DNA of 19,020 nucleotides, from positions 1 through 19,020 of the forward strand of contig JBFWWW010000059.1 in NCBI GenBank assembly GCA_050245975.1, given 5' to 3'. Of this stretch, positions 1 through 6,956 are shown in pieces (position 1 is the stretch's first letter; the number at the start of each line of letters is the position of its first letter). This DNA comes from JBFWWW01 sp050245975. GTDB lineage: Bacteria > Pseudomonadota > Alphaproteobacteria > Rhizobiales > Hyphomicrobiaceae. The position numbers were made by a program, and so were the translations under genes. A model generated the notes under the pieces. It made no database searches. It was given only the letters and a program-made list of their open reading frames with translations, and was not told the DNA's origin.

Positions 1-210
1 AAGAAGGACCACACCTACAACACCACCCTGTCGAAAGAAGCGCAGGCCTCCTCGCTGCTGGGCTCGACGGTCTACGAGATCTATCGCTATGCGAACAACC
101 TCGGCCACGGCGGCTCCTTCGTCCCCCTGCTCTCCGGCATCATGGCCGCGATCAACGGCGACACGATACACCCGCTCCCTTCCGGCACGACAACATCCGG
201 GAGCCGATGA
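1..210 (+). CDS. 3' end of a beta-hydroxyacid dehydrogenase (3-hydroxyisobutyrate dehydrogenase family), partial
   Basis: Frame 1 is open from the first base to a TGA at 208-210 and gives 69 residues; the 5' part is outside the window. The peptide starts with Lys-Lys-Asp and carries an amphipathic helix, then a Tyr-Glu-Ile-Tyr-Arg segment and a Gly-His-Gly-Gly-Ser-Phe turn. This layout matches the all-helical C-terminal domain of the 3-hydroxyisobutyrate / beta-hydroxyacid dehydrogenase family, where a KD-led helix and a 'G.GD.DFSA' turn are usual. Those enzymes oxidise beta-hydroxyacids with NAD(P), or reduce the semialdehydes. The cofactor-binding domain and catalytic lysine region are not visible, so the substrate cannot be inferred. 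The sulfatase gene starts 39 bases downstream on the same strand, so the two are probably co-transcribed. The last 17 or so residues (Thr/Ser/Pro-rich) look like an unstructured tail. The family call is moderately sure. Confidence 0.6.
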   Translation, partial: KKDHTYNTTLSKEAQASSLLGSTVYEIYRYANNLGHGGSFVPLLSGIMAAINGDTIHPLPSGTTTSGSR

Positions 211-249
211 CGGCTCGCGGTTCTGGGAGATCGACGCGGGAATTGCCGA

Positions 250-1707
250 ATGAGACGAGCCAACACCATCATTTTCGTCACGGACAATCATGCCCGCTTC
301 GCCGCGGGATGCTACGGGGCGCGCGCGGCGCGCACGCCGGCCATCGATTCGCTGGCCGCGCGGGGCGTTCGGTTCGACAATGCCTACAGCGCCAGCCCGC
401 TGTGCTGCCCAGCCCGGGCCGCGCTGGCCTCGGGCCGCTACCCCCATCAGACCGGCTTTTACGACAACGTCCTGGCCTATGACGGCTCGGTGCCGAGCTG
501 GATGCACCGGGCCCGCGGCGCCGGCTGCAAGGTCGTTTCGATCGGCAAGCTGCATTTTCGCAGCAGCGACGACGACAACGGCTTCACCGAAGAACAGATT
601 CCGATGCACATCCTCAACAAGAGGGGCGGCACGGCAATGCTGCTTCGCGCATCCGGCGGCGAGCTTCAGGCCACAGGGCAGTGGGAGCTCTACACTCAGC
701 AGTCCGGAATTGGTTCGACGGTCTACCAGCAGTATGACCGGGACATCACGCGCAGCGCGATCGAGTGGCTGCGCCGGCAGGCGCACGCGGGATCCGGGCA
801 GCCGTGGATCCTCTTCGTGTCATTCGCGAGCCCGCACCCGCCCTTCCGCGTGCCCGAGCACATCGACCGGATGTTCCCGCTGGAGGACATGCCCCTGCCG
901 GTCGCGTTCAGAGCCTCGGAGCGGAGCAACCATCCCGCTATCGCCCATCTGCGGAAGATCATGGGCACAATGCCGATGGAGGACGAGACCGTCCTTCGCC
1001 GCGTTGCCAAGGCCTATCTCGGCCTCGTCAACCACGTCGACCGGCAGATCGGCGAAATTCTGGGAGAGATCGAGGGACTGGAGCTTGGCGATCTGCGCAT
1101 GATCTACACGTCCGATCACGGCGAGATGCTCGGCACCCAGGGCGTGTTCGGCAAATCCTGCCTGCTGGAAGGCGCCATCAAGGTTCCCTTGATCATGTGC
1201 GGAGCGGGAATACCCCAAGGCGAAGCGCGCAGCACGCCGGTCTCGCACGTTGACCTGTTCCCGACGCTGCTGGAGTCGGCAGGCGTCGCGCCCTCGCCCG
1301 AAGACGGCGACATTCCGGGGACCTCCCTCTTTCGGCAGCTGCCGCCTGATCGGCTCCTATTTGCCGAGTACCACGCGACCGGGTCCACGGGCGCGGCTTT
1401 CGCCCTGCGCCGGGGCCCCTACAAGCTGATCTATCACGTGGACCATCCGAACGAACTCTTCGACCTCGACAGCGATCCCGACGAAACGCGGGATCTCTCG
1501 GGCCGGAAGGAATACCAAGCCGTTCTGGAGGAGCTGATCGGATGCCTGCGCGCGATATGCGATCCGGAAGCGGTCGACCGCGACGCCAAGCGTGCGCAGT
1601 CCGAGAAAGTCGCTGAATTCGGCGGGCGCGAGGCGCTGATCGGCGCCGGCACGCTTGTCTACACGCCGCCGCCGGGCAAAGCGCCAGAACTGCGCGAAAT
1701 CAAATGA
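250..1707 (+). CDS. Cysteine-type sulfatase, choline-sulfatase-like
   Basis: 485 residues of the alkaline phosphatase/sulfatase superfamily, which hydrolyse sulfate esters to an alcohol and sulfate. The N-terminal metal-binding strand FVTDN (Asp12) is followed by C52-C-P-A-R56, which fits the C-x-P-x-R signature; Cys52 would be converted to formylglycine. Other active-site positions expected in the family are present: K100 and H102 in GKLHF, H196 in SPHPPF, D289-H290 in YTSDHGEMLG, and K302. The segment SPLC..AR...SGR, then YDN and GKLHF, resembles BetC-type choline sulfatases. There is no signal peptide, so the enzyme is probably cytoplasmic and acts on an imported substrate. The start ATG has GGGA 8 bases upstream. 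The second position of the usual metal-binding Asp pair is Asn, and the usual Ser of CxPSR is Ala. No formylglycine-generating enzyme is in the window. The transporter genes downstream suggest an organosulfur substrate; which one is unknown. Confidence 0.88.
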   Translation: MRRANTIIFVTDNHARFAAGCYGARAARTPAIDSLAARGVRFDNAYSASPLCCPARAALASGRYPHQTGFYDNVLAYDGSVPSWMHRARGAGCKVVSIGKLHFRSSDDDNGFTEEQIPMHILNKRGGTAMLLRASGGELQATGQWELYTQQSGIGSTVYQQYDRDITRSAIEWLRRQAHAGSGQPWILFVSFASPHPPFRVPEHIDRMFPLEDMPLPVAFRASERSNHPAIAHLRKIMGTMPMEDETVLRRVAKAYLGLVNHVDRQIGEILGEIEGLELGDLRMIYTSDHGEMLGTQGVFGKSCLLEGAIKVPLIMCGAGIPQGEARSTPVSHVDLFPTLLESAGVAPSPEDGDIPGTSLFRQLPPDRLLFAEYHATGSTGAAFALRRGPYKLIYHVDHPNELFDLDSDPDETRDLSGRKEYQAVLEELIGCLRAICDPEAVDRDAKRAQSEKVAEFGGREALIGAGTLVYTPPPGKAPELREIK

Positions 1708-1804
1708 CGGCAGACGAGGCTTCAGTCGCTTTGGATGATGTCCCGCGCACGACGGGTTGAACGAGCGGTTTGCAGATGAACGAAAAGCGGCCTATCGCGG
1801 AAAC

Positions 1805-2578
1805 ATGATGAGAAACGGCACGCCCCCGCCGGACGCGTTCATCGAGTTCCGGTCCATCAGGATGCGGTTCGGCGAGGCCGGAACGGCAATACCTCTCGTT
1901 CTTGACGGGATAGATCTTTCGATCGCCAGGAACGAATTCGTTTCCATCGTCGGCCGCAGCGGATGCGGGAAGACGACACTGCTCAACATCGCGGCCGGGC
2001 TCGTCAAGCCGACGTCGGGAGAGGTGTATATCGCGGGCAGGCGCGTCGACGGGCCGGGGCAGGGACAAGGCGTCGTCTTTCAGCAGCACGCACTTTTTCC
2101 CTGGCTGACGGCCGCGGGCAACGTCGCTTTCGGATGCCGCAGCAAACCCCTTTCGCAGGCGGAGAAGAAGGAGCTGGCGCTTCGGCTGCTGGACCTCGTC
2201 GGGCTGAAGCACGCCGCGGACAGATATCCCCGGGAATTGTCCGGCGGCATGCAACAGCGCGTTTCAATCGCCAGGGCGCTCGCGCTCGATCCCGAGACGC
2301 TGCTGATGGACGAGCCTTTCGGCGCTCTCGACGAGTTGACGCGCATCGATCTCCAGCAGGAGCTGTTGCGCATCTGGGAAGCCCGCAAGAAAACCGTCAT
2401 CTTCATCACCCACTCCATCAATGAAGCGCTGATGCTGTCCGACAGGGTGATCCTGCTGTCTCCGCATCCGGGACGCATCCACAAGGACATTGCCGTCACG
2501 CTTCCCAGGCCGCGGGTCCGAACACATCCCGAGTTCAACGCCATGTACCAGGAAATCTGGGAAGGGTTGTCCAGGTGA
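1805..2578 (+). CDS. ABC transporter ATP-binding protein, nitrate/sulfonate/taurine type (SsuB/TauB family)
   Basis: 257 residues from the ATG at 1805. It powers import together with the two permeases that follow. Motifs, numbered from this start: Walker A GRSGCGKT (50-57), Q-loop VFQQHALFPWLT (about 91-102), signature LSGGMQQR (145-152), Walker B LLMDEP (166-171), D-loop GALDE, and switch His203 in ITHS. The 'LFPWLT' after the Q-loop and the 'HPGRI' near the C-terminus are typical of the SsuB/TauB/NrtD branch. The frame extends upstream to a TTG at 1757, adding 16 residues, but no Shine-Dalgarno precedes that TTG and the conserved region begins near residue 11 of the shorter form. ATG at 1808 is also possible. 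The gene ends in GTGA, overlapping the first permease start by 4 bases, which points to translational coupling. Substrate specificity cannot be read from an ATPase; sulfonate or sulfate ester is inferred from the adjacent sulfatase. Confidence 0.88.
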   Translation: MMRNGTPPPDAFIEFRSIRMRFGEAGTAIPLVLDGIDLSIARNEFVSIVGRSGCGKTTLLNIAAGLVKPTSGEVYIAGRRVDGPGQGQGVVFQQHALFPWLTAAGNVAFGCRSKPLSQAEKKELALRLLDLVGLKHAADRYPRELSGGMQQRVSIARALALDPETLLMDEPFGALDELTRIDLQQELLRIWEARKKTVIFITHSINEALMLSDRVILLSPHPGRIHKDIAVTLPRPRVRTHPEFNAMYQEIWEGLSR

Positions 2579-3366
2579 GCGAGGGCTTCAAACGACGCGC
2601 GACCGCGCTGATTGCCCTTCTGGTGCTCCTCGCGGCATGGGAATACGCGTCCAGTGCGGGCTATCTCAAACCCTACCGCTTTCCGGCGCCCTCGCGCATC
2701 GCGCGCGCATTCATGGAACTGGTTGCAGTGGGCTTCCCCAGGGGGGTGACGATCTGGGCCCACACGCAGACCACCATCATCAGGATTCTTCAGGGATATG
2801 CTGCCGCCCTTTTGCTCGCGATCCCGCTGGGCTTCATTCTCGGCGCCGTGCCCGTCCTGGAAAAGCTGACAAATCCGTTGATCGTGTTCTGCCGCTCGAT
2901 CGCGACACTCAGTCTTCTGCCGCTGGTGATCGTGTGGTTCGGGACAGGCGAGACCACGAAGGTCATCCTGATCGCCTACGGCTGTTTCTGGACCATGCTC
3001 TCCAACGTCATAGCGGGCGTGAAGTATGTCGATCGGACGCTGATCAGCGCCGCTTACACATTTGGCGTGAAAGGGCCGGCGCTCTACTGGACCGTCATTC
3101 TTCCGGCCGCGCTGCCGCGCATCTTCACCGGCGCCCGCATGGCCCTCGGCGTCGGATTCATGGTCATCGTCGGCGCTGAAATGATCGGCACCATCCAGGG
3201 CCTCGGCGCGCTTATCATGGAGGCGCGCACCTTCTACCGCAGCGATATCACCATCGTCGGCATGCTCGTCATTGCCGTCATCGGGTTCGTCATTTCCACC
3301 GGTCTCGTGCGGCTCGAGAAAATCCTCATTCCCTGGCATACCGGGCTCGAAGGAGTGCGACGGTGA
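2575..3366 (+). CDS. ABC transporter permease 1 (SsuC/TauC-type, BPD_transp_1)
   Basis: 263-residue integral inner-membrane protein starting with GTG inside the stop region of the ATPase gene. About six hydrophobic segments are visible: roughly residues 10-26, 70-92, 100-125, 130-148, 188-206 and 225-245. The cytoplasmic coupling loop with the EAA-type motif lies at about 158-182 (SAAYTFGVKG...ILPAALPRI), where the permease docks on the ATPase. The segment 'RSIATLSLLPLVIVWFGTGE' corresponds to the conserved 'RPIPPLAWIPL.I.WFG.GE' of SsuC/TauC permeases, but with the proline-rich half changed. It would form the membrane channel, probably as a heterodimer with the permease encoded immediately after it. 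No periplasmic substrate-binding protein gene accompanies it in the window; one may lie upstream of position 1. Confidence 0.88.
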   Translation: MSEGFKRRATALIALLVLLAAWEYASSAGYLKPYRFPAPSRIARAFMELVAVGFPRGVTIWAHTQTTIIRILQGYAAALLLAIPLGFILGAVPVLEKLTNPLIVFCRSIATLSLLPLVIVWFGTGETTKVILIAYGCFWTMLSNVIAGVKYVDRTLISAAYTFGVKGPALYWTVILPAALPRIFTGARMALGVGFMVIVGAEMIGTIQGLGALIMEARTFYRSDITIVGMLVIAVIGFVISTGLVRLEKILIPWHTGLEGVRR

Positions 3367-4130
3367 GGTACCGCTTCGCGGTGAGCGACGTTGCATTGGG
3401 TTTTGCCGGCACGCTTGCTGTCCTGGCGGCCTGGGAGTTCGCTGCCCGCAGCGGCATCATCGATGCGGCGATCTTTCCAAGTCCGCTGCTGGCGGCGAAG
3501 AATGCGTCGACGCATCTCACCATCACGGACGTGCTCGTGCACACAGGCTGGAGCCTTCTGCGCGTCGTCGTCGGCTTTTCGATCGGGGCGCTGGCAGGCA
3601 TCGTCATCGGAATCGCGGCGGGCTGGTACAGGATCGCCGGCTATTTCTTCGTCCCGCTGATCGAGCTGTTGCGGCCGATACCGCCTCTGGCCTGGATTCC
3701 ACTGGCAATCATCTGGTTCGGCCTGGGCGAGTCCTCGAAGTTCTTCATGATATTCCTCGGAGCATTCTTCCCCGTGGTCACGGCGGCCTATTGGGGTGTT
3801 ACGAGCGTCGACCCGGTCCTGATCCGCGCGGCCCAGTCCTTCGGCCTCAAGGGCGTTCAGCTGCTGGTGCAGGTCGCCATACCCGGCGCGGCGCCGGACC
3901 TCGCAACCGGCCTGCGCATCGGCTGGGGGCTGAGCTTCGGCGTCCTTGTGGCAGCGGAGCTCATCGCGGCCGAAAAAGGACTGGGCTACCTCATCATGCA
4001 CGCGCGTCTGCTCGGCGACGTCAACGTGATCGTCGTCGGAATTCTCCTGATCGGCGCGCTCAATCTGCTGACCGACGCGCTGATTGCGCTGGGCATCCGC
4101 AAATGGATCGGCCAATGGCACGAGATCTGA
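3363..4130 (+). CDS. ABC transporter permease 2 (SsuC/TauC-type, BPD_transp_1)
   Basis: 255 residues, GTG start overlapping the previous stop by 4 bases (GTGA), the same arrangement as at the previous junction. Hydrophobic segments are at about 9-27, 64-87, 92-119, 126-146, 185-203 and 221-243. The EAA loop is at about 155-180 (RAAQSFGLKG...IPGAAPDL). The sequence RPIPPLAWIPLAIIWFG (about 104-120) is a close fit to the SsuC/TauC/NrtB family. It differs clearly from permease 1 in this segment and in the loop, so it is not a recent duplicate. The pair therefore suggests a heterodimeric channel, whereas SsuC and TauC systems normally encode one permease. Substrate unknown; an anion or organosulfur compound is inferred from family and neighbours. 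Confidence 0.88.
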   Translation: MRYRFAVSDVALGFAGTLAVLAAWEFAARSGIIDAAIFPSPLLAAKNASTHLTITDVLVHTGWSLLRVVVGFSIGALAGIVIGIAAGWYRIAGYFFVPLIELLRPIPPLAWIPLAIIWFGLGESSKFFMIFLGAFFPVVTAAYWGVTSVDPVLIRAAQSFGLKGVQLLVQVAIPGAAPDLATGLRIGWGLSFGVLVAAELIAAEKGLGYLIMHARLLGDVNVIVVGILLIGALNLLTDALIALGIRKWIGQWHEI

Positions 4131-4133
4131 GGC

Positions 4134-5186
4134 ATGCGCGCATCTGACCCCGTCCGGGTCGCGGTCATCGGCACCGGCTTCATCAGCGACTATCACGTGG
4201 CCGGCATTCGCGCGGCCGGCACCGGCATCGTCACGACGATCGTCGGACGGCGGGCGGACAAAACCGCAAGCCGTGGCGCCGAACTCGGCATCCCCCGGTT
4301 CAGCACCGACCATCGCGAGGCGTTCGCCGACAGGGACATCGACGCCATTGTCATCGCGACGCCCGATGCCACCCACATGCCGCTCGCCGTCGAAGGGCTG
4401 CGGGCGGGCAAGAGCGTCATGGTGCAGAAGCCCATGGCGATGAGCAGCGACGAATGCCGCGCGATCATCGCGGCCGCCCGGGAAACGGGTTCGCTCCTCA
4501 CGGTGAGCTTCATGCACCGCTACTTTCCGGAGGTGCGGTGGCTGCGAGAACAGATCGCCGCCAACGCATTCGGAAAAGTCCACGGGGTGCGGCTCCGCAA
4601 CGCCACCCCGGGTGCCGGCTGGGCCGACTGGTTCTTCGACAGGAGCATGGTCGCCGGCGGCGTCGTGATGCAGCTCGGCGTCCATGGCATAGATCTCGTG
4701 CAGCACCTGTTCGGCCCGGTGCGCGAGCTCGTCGCGATGACGGCGACCATGAACCCGCACTGCTGGCTTCAGGATGGGCGGGTCGCGGTCATGCCGTTCG
4801 AGGATACCGCGACGGCGATCTACCGGATGGCGTCCGGCATCCAGGTGAGCCACGAGATGAGCTGGACCGAAGTCGCGGGATGCGATCGGTTCCGGCTCGA
4901 GGTGTATTTCGAGGACGGAACCGTGTGGCTGCGGACCGACCAGGGAGCGGCCCTGGCCAAGCGAAAAGGGGACGGTACGGCGGCAGGCTGGAGCGTGCCC
5001 GCGATCGAACCCGAGCCTCTCGGCAAGGCGCATCACGCCCACTGGCTGGATGTGGTCCGCAAGGTGGCGCCGCCTGACGACACCGCCGCGGCAGGGCTAT
5101 CCACGCTGACCGTTGCCGAGCACATCTACCACGCGGCCGGCACGGGCCAAAAAACCACGGTCGCGATCCAGCCGCCGTCCCGCTGA
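4134..5186 (+). CDS. Gfo/Idh/MocA-family NAD(P)-dependent oxidoreductase
   Basis: 350 residues. The N-terminal Rossmann fold begins with VAVIGTGFISDYH (about 9-21), the GxGxxx(x)H cofactor motif of glucose-fructose oxidoreductase / inositol dehydrogenase relatives. The catalytic-lysine segment is VQKPMA (97-102); the family usually has EKP, and Glu is Gln here. The C-terminal alpha/beta domain contains GGVVMQLGVHGIDL (175-188), matching the family 'GGG.L.D.G.H..D' motif with H184 and D187 in the expected places. These enzymes oxidise or reduce hydroxyl groups on sugars, inositols and related compounds, or open derivatised sugars. The gene begins 3 bases after the permease stop, so it belongs to the same operon and may act on the imported or desulfated product. 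The substrate cannot be told. It ends only 6 bases before the convergent cpdR-like stop. Confidence 0.85.
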   Translation: MRASDPVRVAVIGTGFISDYHVAGIRAAGTGIVTTIVGRRADKTASRGAELGIPRFSTDHREAFADRDIDAIVIATPDATHMPLAVEGLRAGKSVMVQKPMAMSSDECRAIIAAARETGSLLTVSFMHRYFPEVRWLREQIAANAFGKVHGVRLRNATPGAGWADWFFDRSMVAGGVVMQLGVHGIDLVQHLFGPVRELVAMTATMNPHCWLQDGRVAVMPFEDTATAIYRMASGIQVSHEMSWTEVAGCDRFRLEVYFEDGTVWLRTDQGAALAKRKGDGTAAGWSVPAIEPEPLGKAHHAHWLDVVRKVAPPDDTAAAGLSTLTVAEHIYHAAGTGQKTTVAIQPPSR

Positions 5187-5201
5187 TCCCGCTTAGCGGG
5201 A
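5187..5201. terminator. Possible shared hairpin between convergent genes
   Basis: TCCCGC at 5187-5192 pairs with GCGGGA at 5196-5201 around a 3-base loop. A longer alternative pairs GTCCCGC (5177-5183) with GCGGGAC (5196-5202). It begins just after the oxidoreductase stop (5184-5186) and includes the receiver-gene stop (5193-5195), so it lies at the 3' end of both transcripts. There is no U-tract on either side, so intrinsic termination is only a possibility. Confidence 0.35.
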
Positions 5202-5558
5202 CAGCGCCGCCTTCACCTCGGCGCGCAGCTGATCGAGCGTGAACGGCTTGGTGATGACGCGGACCGCGTTGCTGCGCAGATGATCGGCCCGGTCGAGCTC
5301 GCCGGAAAATCCCGACATCAGGATGACGCCGATGTTGCGCCCTCCCTCGAGCACCTGGGCAGCGAGTGAAATACCGTCGAGGCTCGGCATCTGGACGTCG
5401 GAAACGAGCAGGTCGAAGCCGTCCGCGGCGGCACGGAACTGGTCCAGCGCCTCCGCTCCGTCCTGTGTCGCCACCACCTGGTGGCCGTCGGTGACGAGCG
5501 CCCGCTTGACGAAGTCGCGCGTCGCGGAGTCGTCATCGGCCAGAAGAATACGGGCCAT
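5193..5558 (-). CDS. cpdR: Single-domain response regulator, CpdR-like
   Basis: 121 residues forming a receiver domain with no output domain. Receiver landmarks: acidic triad D8-D9-D10 in LLADDD, phospho-acceptor D54 in LVSDVQMP, switch residue S82 in MSGFSG, and conserved K104 in ITKPF. In Caulobacter and Rhizobiales, CpdR is a single-domain receiver phosphorylated through the CckA-ChpT relay; in its unphosphorylated form it primes ClpXP to degrade cell-cycle proteins. The size, the 'MPxxDGIxLA' and 'ITKPF' segments and the location beside hpt support a CpdR-type call, but other small receivers look similar. It reads toward the oxidoreductase and has the same orientation as hpt, whose stop lies about 28 bases upstream of its start, so the two may be co-transcribed. 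The symbol is an inference. Confidence 0.72.
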   Translation of the reverse strand: MARILLADDDSATRDFVKRALVTDGHQVVATQDGAEALDQFRAAADGFDLLVSDVQMPSLDGISLAAQVLEGGRNIGVILMSGFSGELDRADHLRSNAVRVITKPFTLDQLRAEVKAALSR

Positions 5559-5585
5559 CCAATCCTCCGGATCAGGTGCCAGGCG

Positions 5586-6134
5586 TCAACGGTCGATCAG
5601 CCGGCCCACGAAGGGCAACTCCCGGAACCGGTGCGCCAGGTCCATGCCGTAGCCTACCACAAACACGTCCGGACACTGGAATGCCGCAAGATCGGCAGTG
5701 ATCCCGACACTGCGCGGCACCGGTTTGTCGAGCAGCACGCAGGTCGAAACGCGCGCGGCGGCGCGGGCCGCTATCAGATCCTTGGCAAAGGCCAACGTGC
5801 GCCCGGACTCGAGGATGTCGTCAACGATGAGCACGTTGCGGCCGCGCACGTCCGCCTCGATGTCGCGCAGGATTTCGACGTGCCCCAGCGACTTCGTTCC
5901 CTTGCGATAGCTCGACAGCGAAAGAAAATCGACTTCCGGCGCCAGCCCGGCCCGGTAGAGCGCGCGGATCAGGTCGGCTGCGAACACGAAACTTCCCTTG
6001 AGGATCGCGATGACCAGGAGGTTGTCGAATTGCAGATCGCGTATCTGCAGCGCGAGCGCCTCGATCTGCTCGGCGATCCTCTCGGCCGGGAAGACGATTT
6101 CTATGCTCTCGCGCATATTTGGGGAGTTTGCCAT
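5586..6134 (-). CDS. hpt: Hypoxanthine phosphoribosyltransferase
   Basis: 182 residues from the ATG at 6134, within the usual 175-190 range. It salvages hypoxanthine or guanine by transferring them to PRPP, giving IMP or GMP, in the cytoplasm. The diagnostic PRPP-binding loop is VLIVDDILESGRT (101-113). The segment LVIAILKGSFVFAADL (40-55) is the conserved start of the purine phosphoribosyltransferase fold, and the C-terminal 'DVFVVGYGMD' (156-165) matches the purine-binding part. The frame extends upstream to an ATG at 6209 (25 extra residues), but that start has no Shine-Dalgarno. The start at 6134 is preceded by AAAGAG at a short distance, and ATG at 6116 is a third option. The gene is divergent from ftsE. 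Confidence 0.87.
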   Translation of the reverse strand: MANSPNMRESIEIVFPAERIAEQIEALALQIRDLQFDNLLVIAILKGSFVFAADLIRALYRAGLAPEVDFLSLSSYRKGTKSLGHVEILRDIEADVRGRNVLIVDDILESGRTLAFAKDLIAARAAARVSTCVLLDKPVPRSVGITADLAAFQCPDVFVVGYGMDLAHRFRELPFVGRLIDR

Positions 6135-6299
6135 TGCTCTTTCGAACCTGCTTCCGGTATCAGTGGAGGCCGCATCCAGGGCCTGCGACGAGCCCGTCAT
6201 GGGCCCCATGAGGACGCCACAATCGTGGCGGATTGATCGATTGCTCTCCGTTCACCAGGAAGGTTCTAGCGGCCCCGTCCGGCAAAGGGTTGGAAGCGC

Positions 6300-6956
6300 G
6301 TGATCCGATTGCAGAGCGTCGGCCTGAAATACCCCCGCGGAGTCGAGGTTCTGCGCGACGTCAACGTGCACATCCGGCCCGGCAGCTTTCACTTTCTCAC
6401 CGGCCCGTCCGGCGCCGGCAAGACGTCCCTGCTTCGCCTGCTCTTCATGTCGGCCCATCCTTCCCGCGGACAGATCTACCTCTTCAACCAGGATGTATCC
6501 CACGTTGCACCCCAGCGTCGAGCCCAGTTGCGTCGCCGGATCGGCATCGTCTTTCAGGATTTCCGGCTGCTCGATCACCTGACGACCTGGGAGAATGTCG
6601 CCCTGCCGCTGCGCGTCGTCGGCAAGCGGCTGGCCGACTATCGCGAGGACGTAACCGATCTCCTGCAGTGGGTCGGCCTCGGCGAGCGGATGCATGCCTT
6701 CCCCTCGGTGCTCTCCGGCGGAGAAAAGCAGCGCGCCGCGATCGCCCGCGCGGTCATCGGCAAGCCGGAGCTTCTGCTCGCCGACGAGCCGACGGGCAAC
6801 GTCGACCCGCAGATGGCGCGCCGCCTGCTCCGTCTGTTCATCGAGCTGAACAGGCTCGGCACGTCCGTCATTATCGCCACCCACGATCATCAGCTGATGC
6901 GCCAGTTCAAGGCCCCTCGGCTCGAGCTGCATGACGGCCATGTCCAGAACGTATGA
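6300..6956 (+). CDS. ftsE: Cell division ATP-binding protein FtsE
   Basis: 218 residues with a GTG start; GGAAG lies a few bases upstream. FtsE is the cytoplasmic ATPase of the FtsEX complex, which couples divisome activity to periplasmic peptidoglycan hydrolases. Motifs: Walker A GPSGAGKT (35-42), Q-loop IVFQDFRLLDHLT (about 83-95), signature LSGGE (138-142), Walker B ELLLADEP (157-164), then TGNVD, and switch His195 in ATHDH. The 'FQDFRLL' and 'ADEPTGNVDP' segments are typical of FtsE rather than of other short ABC ATPases. Length is normal for the family. ftsX begins within the last 26 bases, which indicates translational coupling. It is divergent from hpt. Confidence 0.93.
   Translation: MIRLQSVGLKYPRGVEVLRDVNVHIRPGSFHFLTGPSGAGKTSLLRLLFMSAHPSRGQIYLFNQDVSHVAPQRRAQLRRRIGIVFQDFRLLDHLTTWENVALPLRVVGKRLADYREDVTDLLQWVGLGERMHAFPSVLSGGEKQRAAIARAVIGKPELLLADEPTGNVDPQMARRLLRLFIELNRLGTSVIIATHDHQLMRQFKAPRLELHDGHVQNV

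Noticed and set aside
2080..3396. 438-codon open frame on the minus strand
   Set aside because: Shadow of the ATPase and permease genes; no recognisable motif.
3234..5042. 602-codon open frame on the minus strand
   Set aside because: Shadow of the permease and oxidoreductase genes; the translation is rich in Arg, Asp and His with no domain.
6135..6299. ftsE promoter (TTGCTC with a TTCTAG hexamer at 17 bases)
   Set aside because: The -10 candidate is poor; a promoter must exist here but I cannot place it.
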